In this document: one piece after another, positions 1 through 13,022 of the stretch
Layout of the letters: each line of letters begins with the position of its first letter
Position numbering within the stretch: the first letter of the stretch is position 1
Assembly: GCF_050947335.1 (NCBI RefSeq)
Contig: NW_027473607.1
Span: forward strand, 145,502-209,501
Source: Megachile rotundata
Lineage: Eukaryota; Arthropoda; Insecta; Hymenoptera; Megachilidae
Length of the DNA stretch: 64,000 nt
Direction: 5' to 3'
Position numbers and translations under genes: made by a program
The notes under the pieces: generated by a model
Told to the model about the DNA's origin: nothing
The model's input: only the letters and a program-made list of their open reading frames with translations
Database searches by the model: none

Positions 1-83
1 AGATTGATAATAATAAGAGTAATAAGTATAGTAATTGTCGTTCTATCGATCATATAAGCATAATATGACTAATAATATGAGTT
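1..83 (+). repeat. Reference monomer (83 bp)
   Basis: Used here as the phase reference: each monomer starts at AGATT. Approximate parts are: 1-11 kept start AGATTGATAA; 12-30 variable, with three main forms (AATAATAAGAG, ATAGTGAGTG, ACAGTGAGTG); 31-53 kept box containing GTAATTGTCGTTCTATCG and the ClaI site ATCGAT; 50-60 variable (ATAAGC, ATCTGC, ATCTCC, ATAACC); 61-72 CATAATATGG followed by CT, TT, GT or a variant GACT; 73-83 kept end AATAATATGAGTT. This copy carries the GACT form. The two CpG dinucleotides both lie in the kept box. Confidence 0.9.
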
Positions 84-249
84 AGATTGATAACAGTGAG
101 TGTAATAAGTATAGTAATTGTCGTTCTATCGATCATATAAGCATAATATGGCTAATAATATGAGTTAGATTGATAATAATAAGAGTAATGAGTATAGTAA
201 TTGTCGTCCTATCGATCATATAAGCATAATATTGGTAATAATATGAGTT

Positions 250-333
250 AGATTAATAATACTAAGAGTAATCAGTATCGTAATTGTCGTTCTATCGGTC
301 ATATAACCATAATATGGCTTAATAATATGAGTT
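250..333 (+). repeat. 84-bp monomer variant (GGCTTAATAAT type)
   Basis: This monomer begins AGATTAATAATACTAAGAG, carries CGGTCATATAACC in place of CGATCATATAAGC, and has an extra T in GGCTTAATAAT, giving 84 bp. In the left domain most relatives of this type have GGTTAATAAT and are 83 bp. In the right domain the 84-bp form dominates (for example near 41870, 43615, 44450, 46435, 53570, 61950 and 62457), so it partly distinguishes the two domains. Confidence 0.85.
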
Positions 334-546
334 AGATTGATAATAGTGAGTGTAATAAGTATAGTAATTGACGTTCTATCGATCATATAAGCTCAATATG
401 GCTAATAATATGAGTTAGATTGATAATAATAAGAGTAATAAGTATAGTAATTGTCGTTCTATCGATCATATAAGCATAATATGACTAATAATATGAGTTA
501 GATTGATAACAGTGAGTGTAATAAGTATAGTAATTGTCGTTGTATC

Positions 547-558
547 GGTCATATGACC
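547..558. other. 12-bp perfect palindrome GGTCATATGACC
   Basis: A variant of the usual GATCATATAAGC makes a perfect 12-bp inverted repeat with an NdeI core (CATATG). It recurs at fixed places in higher-order units, for example 1045-1056, 3036-3047 and 51476-51487. A close form, GGTCATATAACC, has one mismatch. It could be a dimeric protein site or only a drift product; the sequence alone does not tell. Confidence 0.6.
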
Positions 559-1993
559 ATAATATGGCTAATAATACGAGTTAGATTGATAATAATGAGA
601 GTAATAAGTATAGTAATTGTCGTTCTATCGATCATATCTGCATAATATGGTTAATAATATGAGTTAGATTGATAATAGTGAGTGTAATAAGTGTAGTAAT
701 TGTCGTTCTATCGATCATATAAGCATAATATGGCTAATAATATGAGTTAGATTGATAATAATAAGAGTAATCAGTATAGAAATTGTCGTTCTATCGATCA
801 TATAAGCATAATATGGCTAATGATATGAGTTAGATTGATAATAATAAGAGTAGTAAGTATAGTAATTGTCGTTCTATCGATCATATAAGCATAATATGGC
901 TAATAATATGAGTTAGATCGATAATAATAAGAGTAATAAGTATAGTTATTGTCGTCATATCGATCATATCTGCATAATATGGTTAATAATATGAGTTAGA
1001 TTCATAATAGTGAGTGTAATAAGTATAGTAATTGTCGTTCTATTGGTCATATGACCATAATATGGCTAATAATATGAGTTAGATTGATAATAATAAGAGT
1101 ACTGAGTATAGTAATTGTCGTTCTATCGATCATATAAGCATAATATGGCTAATGATATGAGTTAGATTGATAATAATAAGAGTAATTAGTATGGTAATGG
1201 TCGTTCTATCGATCATATCTGCATAATATGGTTAATAATATGAGTTAGATTGATAATAGCGAGTGTAATAAGTATAGTAATTGTCGTTCTATCGATCACA
1301 TCTGCTTAATATGGTTAATAATATGAGTTGGATTGATAACAGTGAGTGTAATATGTGTAGTAATTGTCGTTCTATCGATCATGTAAGCATAATATGGCTA
1401 ATAATATGAGTTAGATTGATAATAATAAGAGTAATAAGTATAGGAATTGTCGTTCTATCGATCATATAAGCATAATATGGCTAATGATATGAGTTAGATT
1501 GATAATAATAAGAGTAGTAAGTATAGTAATTGTCGTTCTATCGATAATATAAGCATAATATGGCTGATAATATGAGTTACATTGATAATAATAAGAGTAA
1601 TTAGTATAGTAATGGTCGTTCTATCGATCATATCTGCATAATATGGTTAATAATATGAGTTAGATTGATAATAGTGAGTTTAATAAGTATAGTAATTGTC
1701 GTTATATCGATCATATAAGCATAATATGGCTAATCATATGAGTTAGATTGATAATGATAAGAGTAGTAAGTATAGTAATTGTCGTTCTATCGATCATATC
1801 TCCATAATATGGTTAGTAATATGAGTTAGATTGATAATAGTGAGTGTAATAAGTTTAGTAATTGTCGTTCTATCGATCATATAAGCATAATATGGCTAAT
1901 AATATGAGTTAGATTGATAATAATAAGAGCAGTAAGTATAGTAATTGTCATTCTATCGATCATGTAAGCATAATATGGCTAATAATATGGGTT

Positions 1994-2075
1994 AGATTGA
2001 TAACAGTGAGTGTAATAAGTATAGTAATTGTCGTTCTATCGAACCTTATGCATAATATGGCTAATAATATGAGTT
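1994..2075 (+). repeat. 82-bp monomer variant (CGAACCTTATGC type)
   Basis: This monomer combines the ACAGTGAGTG form with CGAACCTTATGC in place of CGATCATATAAGC. It loses one base and the ClaI site. The type recurs at a fixed place in each higher-order unit, for example near 4527, 5607, 6022, 6442, 13817, 42098, 44671 and 51230. A variant CGAACCTTAAGC form occurs at 49651, 51725, 54714 and 56788. Its constant placement makes it a useful marker, and it accounts for offsets that fall one base short per copy. Confidence 0.85.
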
Positions 2076-3031
2076 ATATTGATAATGATAAGAGTAGTAA
2101 GTATAGAAATTGTCGTTCTATCGATCATATCTCCATAATATGGTTAGTAATATGAGTTAGATTGATAATAATAAGAGTAATGAGTATAGTAATTGTCGTC
2201 CTATCGATCATATAAGCATAATATGGCTAATAATATGAGTTAGATTAATAATACTAAGAGTAATCAGTATAGTAATTGTCGTTCTATCGGTCATATAACC
2301 ATAATATGGTTAATAATATGAGTTAGATTGATAATAGTGAGTGTAATAAGTATAGTAATTGTCGTTCTATCGATCATATAAACTCAATATGGCTAATAAT
2401 ATGAGTTAGATTGATAATAATAAGAGTAATAAGTATAGTAACTGTCGTCCTATCGATCATATAAGCATAATATGGCTAATAATATGAGTTAGATTGATAA
2501 TAATAAGAGTAATAAGCATAGTAATTGTCGTTCTATCGATCATATAAGCATAATATGACTAATAATATGAGTTAGATTGAAAATAGTGAGTGTAATAAGT
2601 ATATCAATTGTCGTTCTATCGATCATATAAGCACAATATGGCTAATAATATGAGTTAGATTGATAATAATAAGAGTAATGAGTATAGTAATTGCCGTATT
2701 ATCGATCATATAAGCATAATATGGCTAATAATATGAGGTAGATTGATAATAATAAGAGTAATAGGTATAGTAATTGTCGTTCTATCGATCATATCTGCAT
2801 AATATGGTTACTAATATGAGTTAGATTGATAATAGCGAGTGTAATAAGTATAGTAATTGTCGTTCTATCGATCATATAAGCATAATATGGGTAATAATAT
2901 GAGTTAGATTGATAATAATAAGAGTAAAGTGTATAGTAATTGTCGTCCTATCGATCATATAAGCATAATATGGCTAATAATATGAGTTAGATTGATAATA
3001 ATAAGAGTAATAAGCATAGTATTTGTCGTTC

Positions 3032-5525
3032 TATCGGTCATATGACCATAATATGGCTAATAATACGAGTTAGATTGATAATAATGAGAGTAATAAGTAT
3101 AGTAATTGTCGTTCTATCGATCATATCTGCATAATATGGTTAATAATATGAGTTAGATTGATAATAGTGAGTGTAATAAGTGTAGTAATTGTCGTTCTAT
3201 CGATCATATAAGCATAATATGGCTAATAATATGAGTTAGATTGATAATAATAAGAGTAATCAGTATAGAAATTGTCGTTCTATCGATCATATAAGCATAA
3301 TATGGCTAATGATATGAGTTAGATTGATAATAATAAGAGTAGTAAGTATAGTAATTGTCGTTCTATCGATCATATAAGCATAATATGGCTAATAATATGA
3401 GTTAGATCGATAATAATAAGAGTAATAAGTATAGTTATTGTCGTCATATCGATCATATCTGCATAATATGGTTAATAATATGAGTTAGATTCATAATAGT
3501 GAGTGTAATAAGTATAGTAATTGTCGTTCTATTGGTCATATGACCATAATATGGCTAATAATATGAGTTAGATTGATAATAATAAGAGTACTGAGTATAG
3601 TAATTGTCGTTCTATCGATCATATAAGCATAATATGGCTAACGATATGAGTTAGATTGATAATAATAAGAGTAATTAGTATGGTAATGGTCGTTCTATCG
3701 ATCATATCTGCATAATATGGTTAATAATATGAGTTAGATTGATAATAGCGAGTGTAATAAGTATAGTAATTGTCGTTCTATCGATCACATCTGCTTAATA
3801 TGGTTAATAATATGAGTTGGATTGATAACAGTGAGTGTAATATGTGTAGTAATTGTCGTTCTATCGATCATATAAGCATAATATGGCTAATAATATGAGT
3901 TAGATTGATCATAATAAGAGTAATAAGTATAGGAATTGTCGTTCTATCGATCATATAAGCATAATATGGCTAATGATATGAGTTAGATTGATAATAATAA
4001 GAGTAGTAAGTATAGTAATTGTCGTTCTATCGATAATATAAGCATAATATGGCTGATAATATGAGTTACATTGATAATAATAAGAGTAATTAGTATAGTA
4101 ATGGTCGTTCTATCGATCATATCTGCATAATATGGTTAATAATATGAGTTAGATTGATAATAGTGAGTTTAATAAGTATAGTAATTGTCGTTATATCGAT
4201 CATATAAGCATAATATGGCTAATCATATGAGTTAGATTGATAATGATAAGAGTAGTAAGTATAGTAATTGTCGTTCTATCGATCATATCTCCATAATATG
4301 GTTAGTAATATGAGTTAGATTGATAATAGTGAGTGTAATAAGTTTAGTAATTGTCGTTCTATCGATCATATAAGCATAATATGGCTAATAATATGAGTTA
4401 GATTGATAATAATAAGAGCAGTAAGTATAGTAATTGTCATTCTATCGATCATGTAAGCATAATATGGCTAATAATATGGGTTAGATTGATAACAGTGAGT
4501 GTAATAAGTATAGTAATTGTCGTTCTATCGAACCTTATGCATAATATGGCTAATAATATGAGTTATATTGATAATGATAAGAGTAGTAAGTATAGAAATT
4601 GTCGTTCTATCGATCATATCTCCATAGTATCGTTAGTAATATGAGTTAGATTGATAATAATAAGAGTAATGAGTATAGTAATTGTCGTCCTATCGATCAT
4701 ATAAGCATAATATGGCTAATAATATGAGTTAGATTAATAATACTAAGAGTAATCAGTATAGTAATTGTCGTTCTATCGGTCATATAACCATAATATGGTT
4801 AATAATATGAGTTAGATTGATAATAGTGAGTGTAATAAGTATAGTAATTGTCGTTCTATCGATCATATAAACTCAATATGGCTAATAATATGAGTTAGAT
4901 TGATAATAATAAGAGTAATAAGTATAGTAACTGTCGTCCTATCGATCATATAAGCATAATATGGCTAATAATATGAGTTAGATTGATAATAATAAGAGTA
5001 ATAAGCATAGTAATTGTCGTTCTATCGATCATATAAGCATAATATGACTAATAATATGAGTTAGATTGAAAATAGTGAGTGTAATAAGTATATCAATTGT
5101 CGTTCTATCGATCATATAAGCACAATATGGCTAATAATATGAGTTAGATTGGTAATAATAAGAGTAATGAGTATAGTAATTGCCGTACTATCGATCATAT
5201 AAGCATAATATGGCTAATAATATGAGGTAGATTGATAATAATAAGAGTAATAGGTATAGTAATTGTCGTTCTATCGATCATATCTGCATAATATGGTTAC
5301 TAATATGAGTTAGATTGATAATAGCGAGTGTAATAAGTATAGTAATTGTCGTTCTATCGATCATATAAGCATAATATGGGTAATAATATGAGTTAGATTG
5401 ATAATAATAAGAGTAAAGTGTATAGTAATTGTCGTCCTATCGATCATATAAGCATAATATGGCTAATAATATGAGTTAGATTGATAATAATAAGAGTAAT
5501 AAGCATAGTATTTGTCGTTCTATCG
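3032..5525 (+). repeat. 30-monomer higher-order unit, copy 2
   Basis: This matches 543-3036 in monomer order with isolated changes, such as TCCATAGTATCG where copy 1 has TCCATAATATGG, and ATTGGTAATAATAAG near 5150 where copy 1 has ATTGATAATAATAAG. The match stops at 5526, where CGGTCATATGACC of copy 1 is replaced by CGATCATATAAGC. The counterpart in block B is 23102-26342, which is longer because of the 747-bp expansion. Confidence 0.85.
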
Positions 5526-6056
5526 ATCATATAAGCATAATATGACTAATAATATGAGTTAGATTGATAACAGTGAGTGTAATAAGTATAGTAATTGTCG
5601 TTCTATCGAACCTTATGCATAATATGGCTAATAATATGAGTTAGATTGATAATAGTGAGTGTAATAGGTATAGTAATTGTCGTTCTATCGATCATGTAAG
5701 CACAATATGGTTAATAATATGAGTTAGATTGATAATAATAAGAGTAATAAGTATAGTAATTGTCGTTCTATCGATCATATATGCATAATATGGGTAATAA
5801 TATGAGTTAGATTGATAATAATAAGAGTAAAGTGTATAGTAATTGTCGTCCTATCGATCATATAAGCATAATATGGCTAATAATATGAGTTAGATTGATA
5901 ATAATAAGAGTAATAAGCATAGTATTTGTCGTTCTATCGATCATATAAGCATAATATGACTAATAATATGTGTTAGATTGATAACAGTGAGTGTAATAAG
6001 TATAGTAATTGTCGTTCTATCGAACCTTATGCATAATATGGCTAATAATATGAGTT

Positions 6057-9000
6057 AGATTGATAATAGTGAGTTTAATAAGTATAGTAATTGTCGTTAT
6101 ATCGATCATATAAGCATAATATGGCTAATCATATGAGTTAGATTGATAATGATAAGAGTAGTAAGTATAGTAATTGTCGTTCTATCGATCATATCTCCAT
6201 AATATGGTTAGTAATATGAGTTAGATTGATAATAGTGAGTGTAATAAGTTTAGTAATTGTCGTTCTATCGATCATATAAGCATAATATGGCTAATAATAT
6301 GAGTTAGATTGATAATAATAAGAGCAGTAAGTATAGTAATTGTCATTCTATCGATCATGTAAGCATAATATGGCTAATAATATGGGTTAGATTGATAACA
6401 GTGAGTGTAATAAGTATAGTAATTGTCGTTCTATCGAACCTTATGCATAATATGGCTAATAATATGAGTTATATTGATAATGATAAGAGTAGTAAGTATA
6501 GAAATTGTCGTTCTATCGATCATATCTCCATAATATGGTTAGTAATATGAGTTAGATTGATAATAATAAGAGTAATGAGTATAGTAATTGTCGTCCTATC
6601 GATCATATAAGCATAATATGGCTAATAATATGAGTTAGATTAATAATACTAAGAGTAATCAGTATAGTAATTGTCGTTCTATCGGTCATATAACCATAAT
6701 ATGGTTAATAATATGAGTTAGATTGATAATAGTGAGTGTAATAAGTATAGTAATTGTCGTTCTATCGATCATATAAACTCAATATGGCTAATAATATGAG
6801 TTAGATTGATAATAATAAGAGTAATAAGTATAGTAACTGTCGTCCTATCGATCATATAAGCATAATATGGCTAATAATATGAGTTAGATTGATAATAATA
6901 AGAGTAATAAGCATAGTAATTGTCGTTCTATCGATCATATAAGCATAATATGACTAATAATATGAGTTAGATTGAAAATAGTGAGTGTAATAAGTATATC
7001 AATTGTCGTTCTATCGATCATATAAGCACAATATGGCTAATAATATGAGTTAGATTGATAATAATAAGAGTAATGAGTATAGTAATTGCCGTATTATCGA
7101 TCATATAAGCATAATATGGCTAATAATATGAGGTAGATTGATAATAATAAGAGTAATAGGTATAGTAATTGTCGTTCTATCGATCATATCTGCATAATAT
7201 GGTTACTAATATGAGTTAGATTGATAATAGCGAGTGTAATAAGTATAGTAATTGTCGTTCTATCGATCATATAAGCATAATATGGGTAATAATATGAGTT
7301 AGGTTGATAATAATAAGAGTAAAGTGTATAGTAATTGTCGTCCTATCGATCATATAAGCATAATATGGCTAATAATATGAGTTAGATTGATAATAATAAG
7401 AGTAATAAGCATAGTATTTGTCGTTCTATCGGTCATATGACCATAATATGGCTAATAATACGAGTTAGATTGATAATAATGAGAGTAATAAGTATAGTAA
7501 TTGTCGTTCTATCGATCATATCTGCATAATATGGTTAATAATATGAGTTAGATTGATAATAGTGAGTGTAATAAGTGTAGTAATTGTCGTTCTATCGATC
7601 ATATAAGCATAATATGGCTAATAATATGAGTTAGATTGATAATAATAAGAGTAATCAGTATAGAAATTGTCGTTCTATCGATCATATAAGCATAATATGG
7701 CTAATGATATGAGTTAGATTGATAATAATAAGAGTAGTAAGTATAGTAATTGTCGTTCTATCGATCATATAAGCATAATATGGCTAATAATATGAGTTAG
7801 ATCGATAATAATAAGAGTAATAAGTATAGTTATTGTCGTCATATCGATCATATCTGCATAATATGGTTAATAATATGAGTTAGATTCATAATAGTGAGTG
7901 TAATAAGTATAGTAATTGTCGTTCTATTGGTCATATGACCATAATATGGCTAATAATATGAGTTAGATTGATAATAATAAGAGTACTGAGTATAGTAATT
8001 GTCGTTCTATCGATCATATAAGCATAATATGGCTAATGATATGAGTTAGATTGATAATAATAAGAGTAATTAGTATGGTAATGGTCGTTCTATCGATCAT
8101 ATCTGCATAATATGGTTAATAATATGAGTTAGATTGATAATAGCGAGTGTAATAAGTATAGTAATTGTCGTTCTATCGATCACATCTGCTTAATATGGTT
8201 AATAATATGAGTTGGATTGATAACAGTGAGTGTAATATGTGTAGTAATTGTCGTTCTATCGATCATATAAGCATAATATGGCTAATAATATGAGTTAGAT
8301 TGATCATAATAAGAGTAATAAGTATAGGAATTGTCGTTCTATCGATCATATAAGCATAATATGGCTAATGATATGAGTTAGATTGATAATAATAAGAGTA
8401 GTAAGTATAGTAATTGTCGTTCTATCGATAATATAAGCATAATATGGCTGATAATATGAGTTACATTGATAATAATAAGAGTAATTAGTATAGTAATGGT
8501 CGTTCTATCGATCATATCTGCATAATATGGTTAATAATATGAGTTAGATTGATAATAGTGAGTTTAATAAGTATAGTAATTGTCGTTATATCGATCATAT
8601 AAGCATAATATGGCTAATCATATGAGTTAGATTGATAATGATAAGAGTAGTAAGTATAGTAATTGTCGTTCTATCGATCATATCTCCATAATATGGTTAG
8701 TAATATGAGTTAGATTGATAATAGTGAGTGTAATAAGTTTAGTAATTGTCGTTCTATCGATCATATAAGCATAATATGGCTAATAATATGAGTTAGATTG
8801 ATAATAATAAGAGCAGTAAGTATAGTAATTGTCATTCTATCGATCATGTAAGCATAATATGGCTAATAATATGGGTTAGATTGATAACAGTGAGTGTAAT
8901 AAGTATAGTAATTGTCGTTCTATCGAACCTTATGCATAATATGGCTAATAATATGAGTTATATTGATAATGATAAGAGTAGTAAGTATAGAAATTGTCGT

Positions 9001-10451
9001 TCTATCGATCATATCTCCATAGTATCGTTAGTAATATGAGTTAGATTGATAATAATAAGAGTAATGAGTATAGTAATTGTCGTCCTATCGATCATATAAG
9101 CATAATATGGCTAATAATATGAGTTAGATTAATAATACTAAGAGTAATCAGTATAGTAATTGTCGTTCTATCGGTCATATAACCATAATATGGTTAATAA
9201 TATGAGTTAGATTGATAATAGTGAGTGTAATAAGTATAGTAATTGTCGTTCTATCGATCATATAAACTCAATATGGCTAATAATATGAGTTAGATTGATA
9301 ATAATAAGAGTAATAAGTATAGTAACTGTCGTCCTATCGATCATATAAGCATAATATGGCTAATAATATGAGTTAGATTGATAATAATAAGAGTAATAAG
9401 CATAGTAATTGTCGTTCTATCGATCATATAAGCATAATATGACTAATAATATGAGTTAGATTGAAAATAGTGAGTGTAATAAGTATATCAATTGTCGTTC
9501 TATCGATCATATAAGCACAATATAGCTAATAATATGAGTTAGATTGGTAATAATAAGAGTAATGAGTATAGTAATTGCCGTACTATCGATCATATAAGCA
9601 TAATATGGCTAATAATATGAGGTAGATTGATAATAATAAGAGTAATAGGTATAGTAATTGTCGTTCTATCGATCATATCTGCATAATATGGTTACTAATA
9701 TGAGTTAGATTGATAATAGCGAGTGTAATAAGTATAGTAATTGTCGTTCTATCGATCATATAAGCATAATATGGGTAATAATATGAGTTAGATTGATAAT
9801 AATAAGAGTAAAGTGTATAGTAATTGTCGTCCTATCGATCATATAAGCATAATATGGCTAATAATATGAGTTAGATTGATAATAATAAGAGTAATAAGCA
9901 TAGTATTTGTCGTTCTATCGATCATATAAGCATAATATGACTAATAATATGAGTTAGATTGATAACAGTGAGTGTAATAAGTATAGTAATTGTCGTTCTA
10001 TCGAACCTTATGCATAATATGGCTAATAATATGAGTTAGATTGATAATAGTGAGTGTAATAGGTATAGTAATTGTCGTTCTATCGATCATGTAAGCACAA
10101 TATGGTTAATAATATGAGTTAGATTGATAATAATAAGAGTAATAAGTATAGTAATTGTCGTTCTATCGATCATATATGCATAATATGGGTAATAATATGA
10201 GTTAGATTGATAATAATAAGAGTAAAGTGTATAGTAATTGTCGTCCTATCGATCATATAAGCATAATATGGCTAATAATATGAGTTAGATTGATAATAAT
10301 AAGAGTAATAAGCATAGTATTTGTCGTTCTATCGATCATATAAGCATAATATGACTAATAATATGTGTTAGATTGATAACAGTGAGTGTAATAAGTATAG
10401 TAATTGTCGTTCTATCGAACCTTATGCATAATATGGCTAATAATATGAGTT
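6057..10451 (+). repeat. 53-monomer higher-order unit, copy 2 (4,395 bp)
   Basis: This copy repeats 1662-6056 in the same order, including the TCCATAATATGG marker (2130, here 6525) and the TCCATAGTATCG marker (4620, here 9015). One change is the single A in CAATATAGCTAAT at 9524. It ends at 10452, where the next monomer has AATAATGAGAG in place of ATAGTGAGTTT. The counterpart in block B is 26874-31268. Confidence 0.85.
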
Positions 10452-10534
10452 AGATTGATAATAATGAGAGTAATGAGTATAGTAATTGTCGTACTATCGA
10501 TCATATCTGCATAATATGGCTAATAATATGAGTT

Positions 10535-11840
10535 AGATTGATAATGATAAGAGTAGTAAGTATAGTAATTGTCGTTCTATCGATCATATCTCCATAATAT
10601 GGTTAGTAATATGAGTTAGATTGATAATAGTGAGTGTAATAAGTTTAGTAATTGTCGTTCTATCGATCATATAAGCATAATATGGCTAATAATATGAGTT
10701 AGATTGATAATAATAAGAGTAATAAGTATAGGAATTGTCGTTCTATCGATCATATAAGCATAATATGGCTAATGATATGAGTTAAATTGATAATAATAAG
10801 AGTAGTAAGTATAGTAATTGTCGTTCTATCGATCATATAAGCATAATATGGCTGATAATATGAGTTACATTGATAATAATAAGAGCAATTAGTATAGTAA
10901 TGGTCGTTCTATCGATCATATCTGCATAATATGGTTAATAATATGTGTTAGATTGATAATAATAAGAGTAATAAGTATAGTACTTGTCGTTCTACAGATC
11001 ACATAAGCATAATATGGCTAATAATATGAGTTAGATTGATAATAGTAAGAGTAATGAGTATAGTAATTGTCGTCCTATCGATCATATAAGCATAATATGG
11101 CTAATGATATGAGTTAGATTGATAATAATAAGAGTAGTAAGTATAGTAATTGTCGTTCTATCGATCATATAAGCATAATATGGCTAATAATTTGAGTTAG
11201 ATTCATAATATAAGAGTAATAAGTATAGCAATTGTCGTTCTATCGATCACATCTGCTTAATATGGTTAATAATATGAGTTGGATTGATAACAGTGAGTGT
11301 AATAAGTATAGTAATTGTCGTTCTATCGACCATATAAGCATAATATGGCTAATAATATGAGTTAGATTGATAATAATAAGACTAATAAGTACAGTAATTG
11401 TCGTTCTATCGATCATACAAGCATAGTATGGCTCATAATATGTGTTACATTGATAATAATAAGAGTAATAAGTATAGTACTTGTCGTTCTACAGATCACA
11501 TAAGCATAATATGGCTAATAATATGAGTTAGATTGATAATAATAAGAGTAATGAGTATAGTAATTGTCGTCCTATCGATCATACAAGCATAGTATGGCTC
11601 ATAATATCAGTCAGATTGATAAAAGTAAGAGTAATAAGTATAGTAATTGTCGTTCTATAGATCATATCTGCATAATATGGTTAATAATATGAGTTAGATT
11701 GATAATAATAAGAGTAAAAAGTATATTAATTGTCGTTCCATCGATCATATAAGCATAATATGGCTAATAATATGGGTTGGATTGATAATAATAAGACTAA
11801 TAAGTATAGTAATTGTCGTTCTATTGATCATACAAGCATA
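10535..11840 (+). repeat. Module U, copy 1: distinctive monomers
   Basis: About sixteen monomers rich in variants rare elsewhere: GTACTTGTCG with CTACAGATCACATAAGC, CATACAAGCATAGTATGG with GCTCATAATATGTG, GAGTTAAATTG, and the 82-bp AGATTCATAATATAAG monomer. It is inserted between the 4,395-bp pair and a return to the 30-monomer order at 11862. The same module is found at 31352-32657 and 38316-39621. No reading frame or non-satellite sequence lies inside it. Confidence 0.8.
11199..11280 (+). repeat. Second 82-bp variant in module U
   Basis: This monomer starts AGATTCATAATATAAGAG, one base shorter than the usual AGATTGATAATAATAAGAG, and is preceded by the TAATTTGAG variant. It occurs once per copy of module U, at 11199, 32016 and 38980. 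That confirms those three segments descend from one ancestor. Confidence 0.8.
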
Positions 11841-11861
11841 ATATGGCTAATAATATGAGTT

Positions 11862-13022
11862 AGATCGATAATAATAAGAGTAATAAGTATAGTTATTGTC
11901 GTCATATCGATCATATCTGCATAATATGGTTAATAATATGAGTTAGATTCATAATAGTGAGTGTAATAAGTATAGTAATTGTCGTTCTATTGGTCATATG
12001 ACCATAATATGGCTAATAATATGAGTTAGATTGATAATAATAAGAGTACTGAGTATAGTAATTGTCGTTCTATCGATCATATAAGCATAATATGGCTAAT
12101 GATATGAGTTAGATTGATAATAATAAGAGTAATTAGTATGGTAATGGTCGTTCTATCGATCATATCTGCATAATATGGTTAATAATATGAGTTAGATTGA
12201 TAATAGCGAGTGTAATAAGTATAGTAATTGTCGTTCTATCGATCACATCTGCTTAATATGGTTAATAATATGAGTTGGATTGATAACAGTGAGTGTAATA
12301 TGTGTAGTAATTGTCGTTCTATCGATCATATAAGCATAATATGGCTAATAATATGAGTTAGATTGATCATAATAAGAGTAATAAGTATAGGAATTGTCGT
12401 TCTATCGATCATATAAGCATAATATGGCTAATGATATGAGTTAGATTGATAATAATAAGAGTAGTAAGTATAGTAATTGTCGTTCTATCGATAATATAAG
12501 CATAATATGGCTGATAATATGAGTTACATTGATAATAATAAGAGTAATTAGTATAGTAATGGTCGTTCTATCGATCATATCTGCATAATATGGTTAATAA
12601 TATGAGTTAGATTGATAATAGTGAGTTTAATAAGTATAGTAATTGTCGTTATATCGATCATATAAGCATAATATGGCTAATCATATGAGTTAGATTGATA
12701 ATGATAAGAGTAGTAAGTATAGTAATTGTCGTTCTATCGATCATATCTCCATAATATGGTTAGTAATATGAGTTAGATTGATAATAGTGAGTGTAATAAG
12801 TTTAGTAATTGTCGTTCTATCGATCATATAAGCATAATATGGCTAATAATATGAGTTAGATTGATAATAATAAGAGCAGTAAGTATAGTAATTGTCATTC
12901 TATCGATCATGTAAGCATAATATGGCTAATAATATGGGTTAGATTGATAACAGTGAGTGTAATAAGTATAGTAATTGTCGTTCTATCGAACCTTATGCAT
13001 AATATGGCTAATAATATGAGTT
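11862..13022 (+). repeat. Return of the 30-monomer order (partial copy)
   Basis: The monomer AGATCGATAATAATAAG at 11862 matches those at 3404 and 7799, with GTTATTGTCGTCATATCG following. The next monomers keep the same order as 7799 onward (offset 4,063 bp). Near 13180 three monomers (249 bp) present at 9126-9374 are missing and the offset changes to 3,814 bp. This is a direct view of a three-monomer deletion. The counterpart in block B starts at 32679. Confidence 0.8.

Larger units (their letters stand above)
543..3031 (+). repeat. 30-monomer higher-order unit, copy 1 (2,489 bp)
   Basis: Thirty monomers, one of them 82 bp, give 2,489 bp. The monomer starting at 583 (with AATAATGAGAG and preceded by TAATACGAG) returns at 3072. 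Left of 543 the two copies part (GTTGTATCGG against GTTCTATCGG, then different monomer types). The counterpart in block B is 20613-23101. Confidence 0.85.
1662..6056 (+). repeat. 53-monomer higher-order unit, copy 1 (4,395 bp)
   Basis: Fifty-three monomers, four of them 82-bp forms, give exactly 4,395 bp. It starts at the monomer reading AGATTGATAATAGTGAGTTT, which returns at 6057. It cuts across the 2,489-bp pair: it contains the end of 30-monomer copy 1 and all but the start of copy 2. The 4,395-bp duplication is therefore the later event. The counterpart in block B is 21732-26873, with the extra 747 bp. Confidence 0.85.

Noticed and set aside
61..80. Hairpin or terminator in CATAATATGGCTAATAATATG
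   Set aside because: Only CATA-A-TATG and short CATAT/ATATG arms pair. The stem is too short and AT-rich to support a terminator call.
1..83. Origin of the 83-bp monomer from two half-size repeats
   Set aside because: GATAATAATAAGAGT and GCTAATAATATGAGT look alike, but the rest of the two halves does not align. The likeness may only reflect TAA-rich composition.
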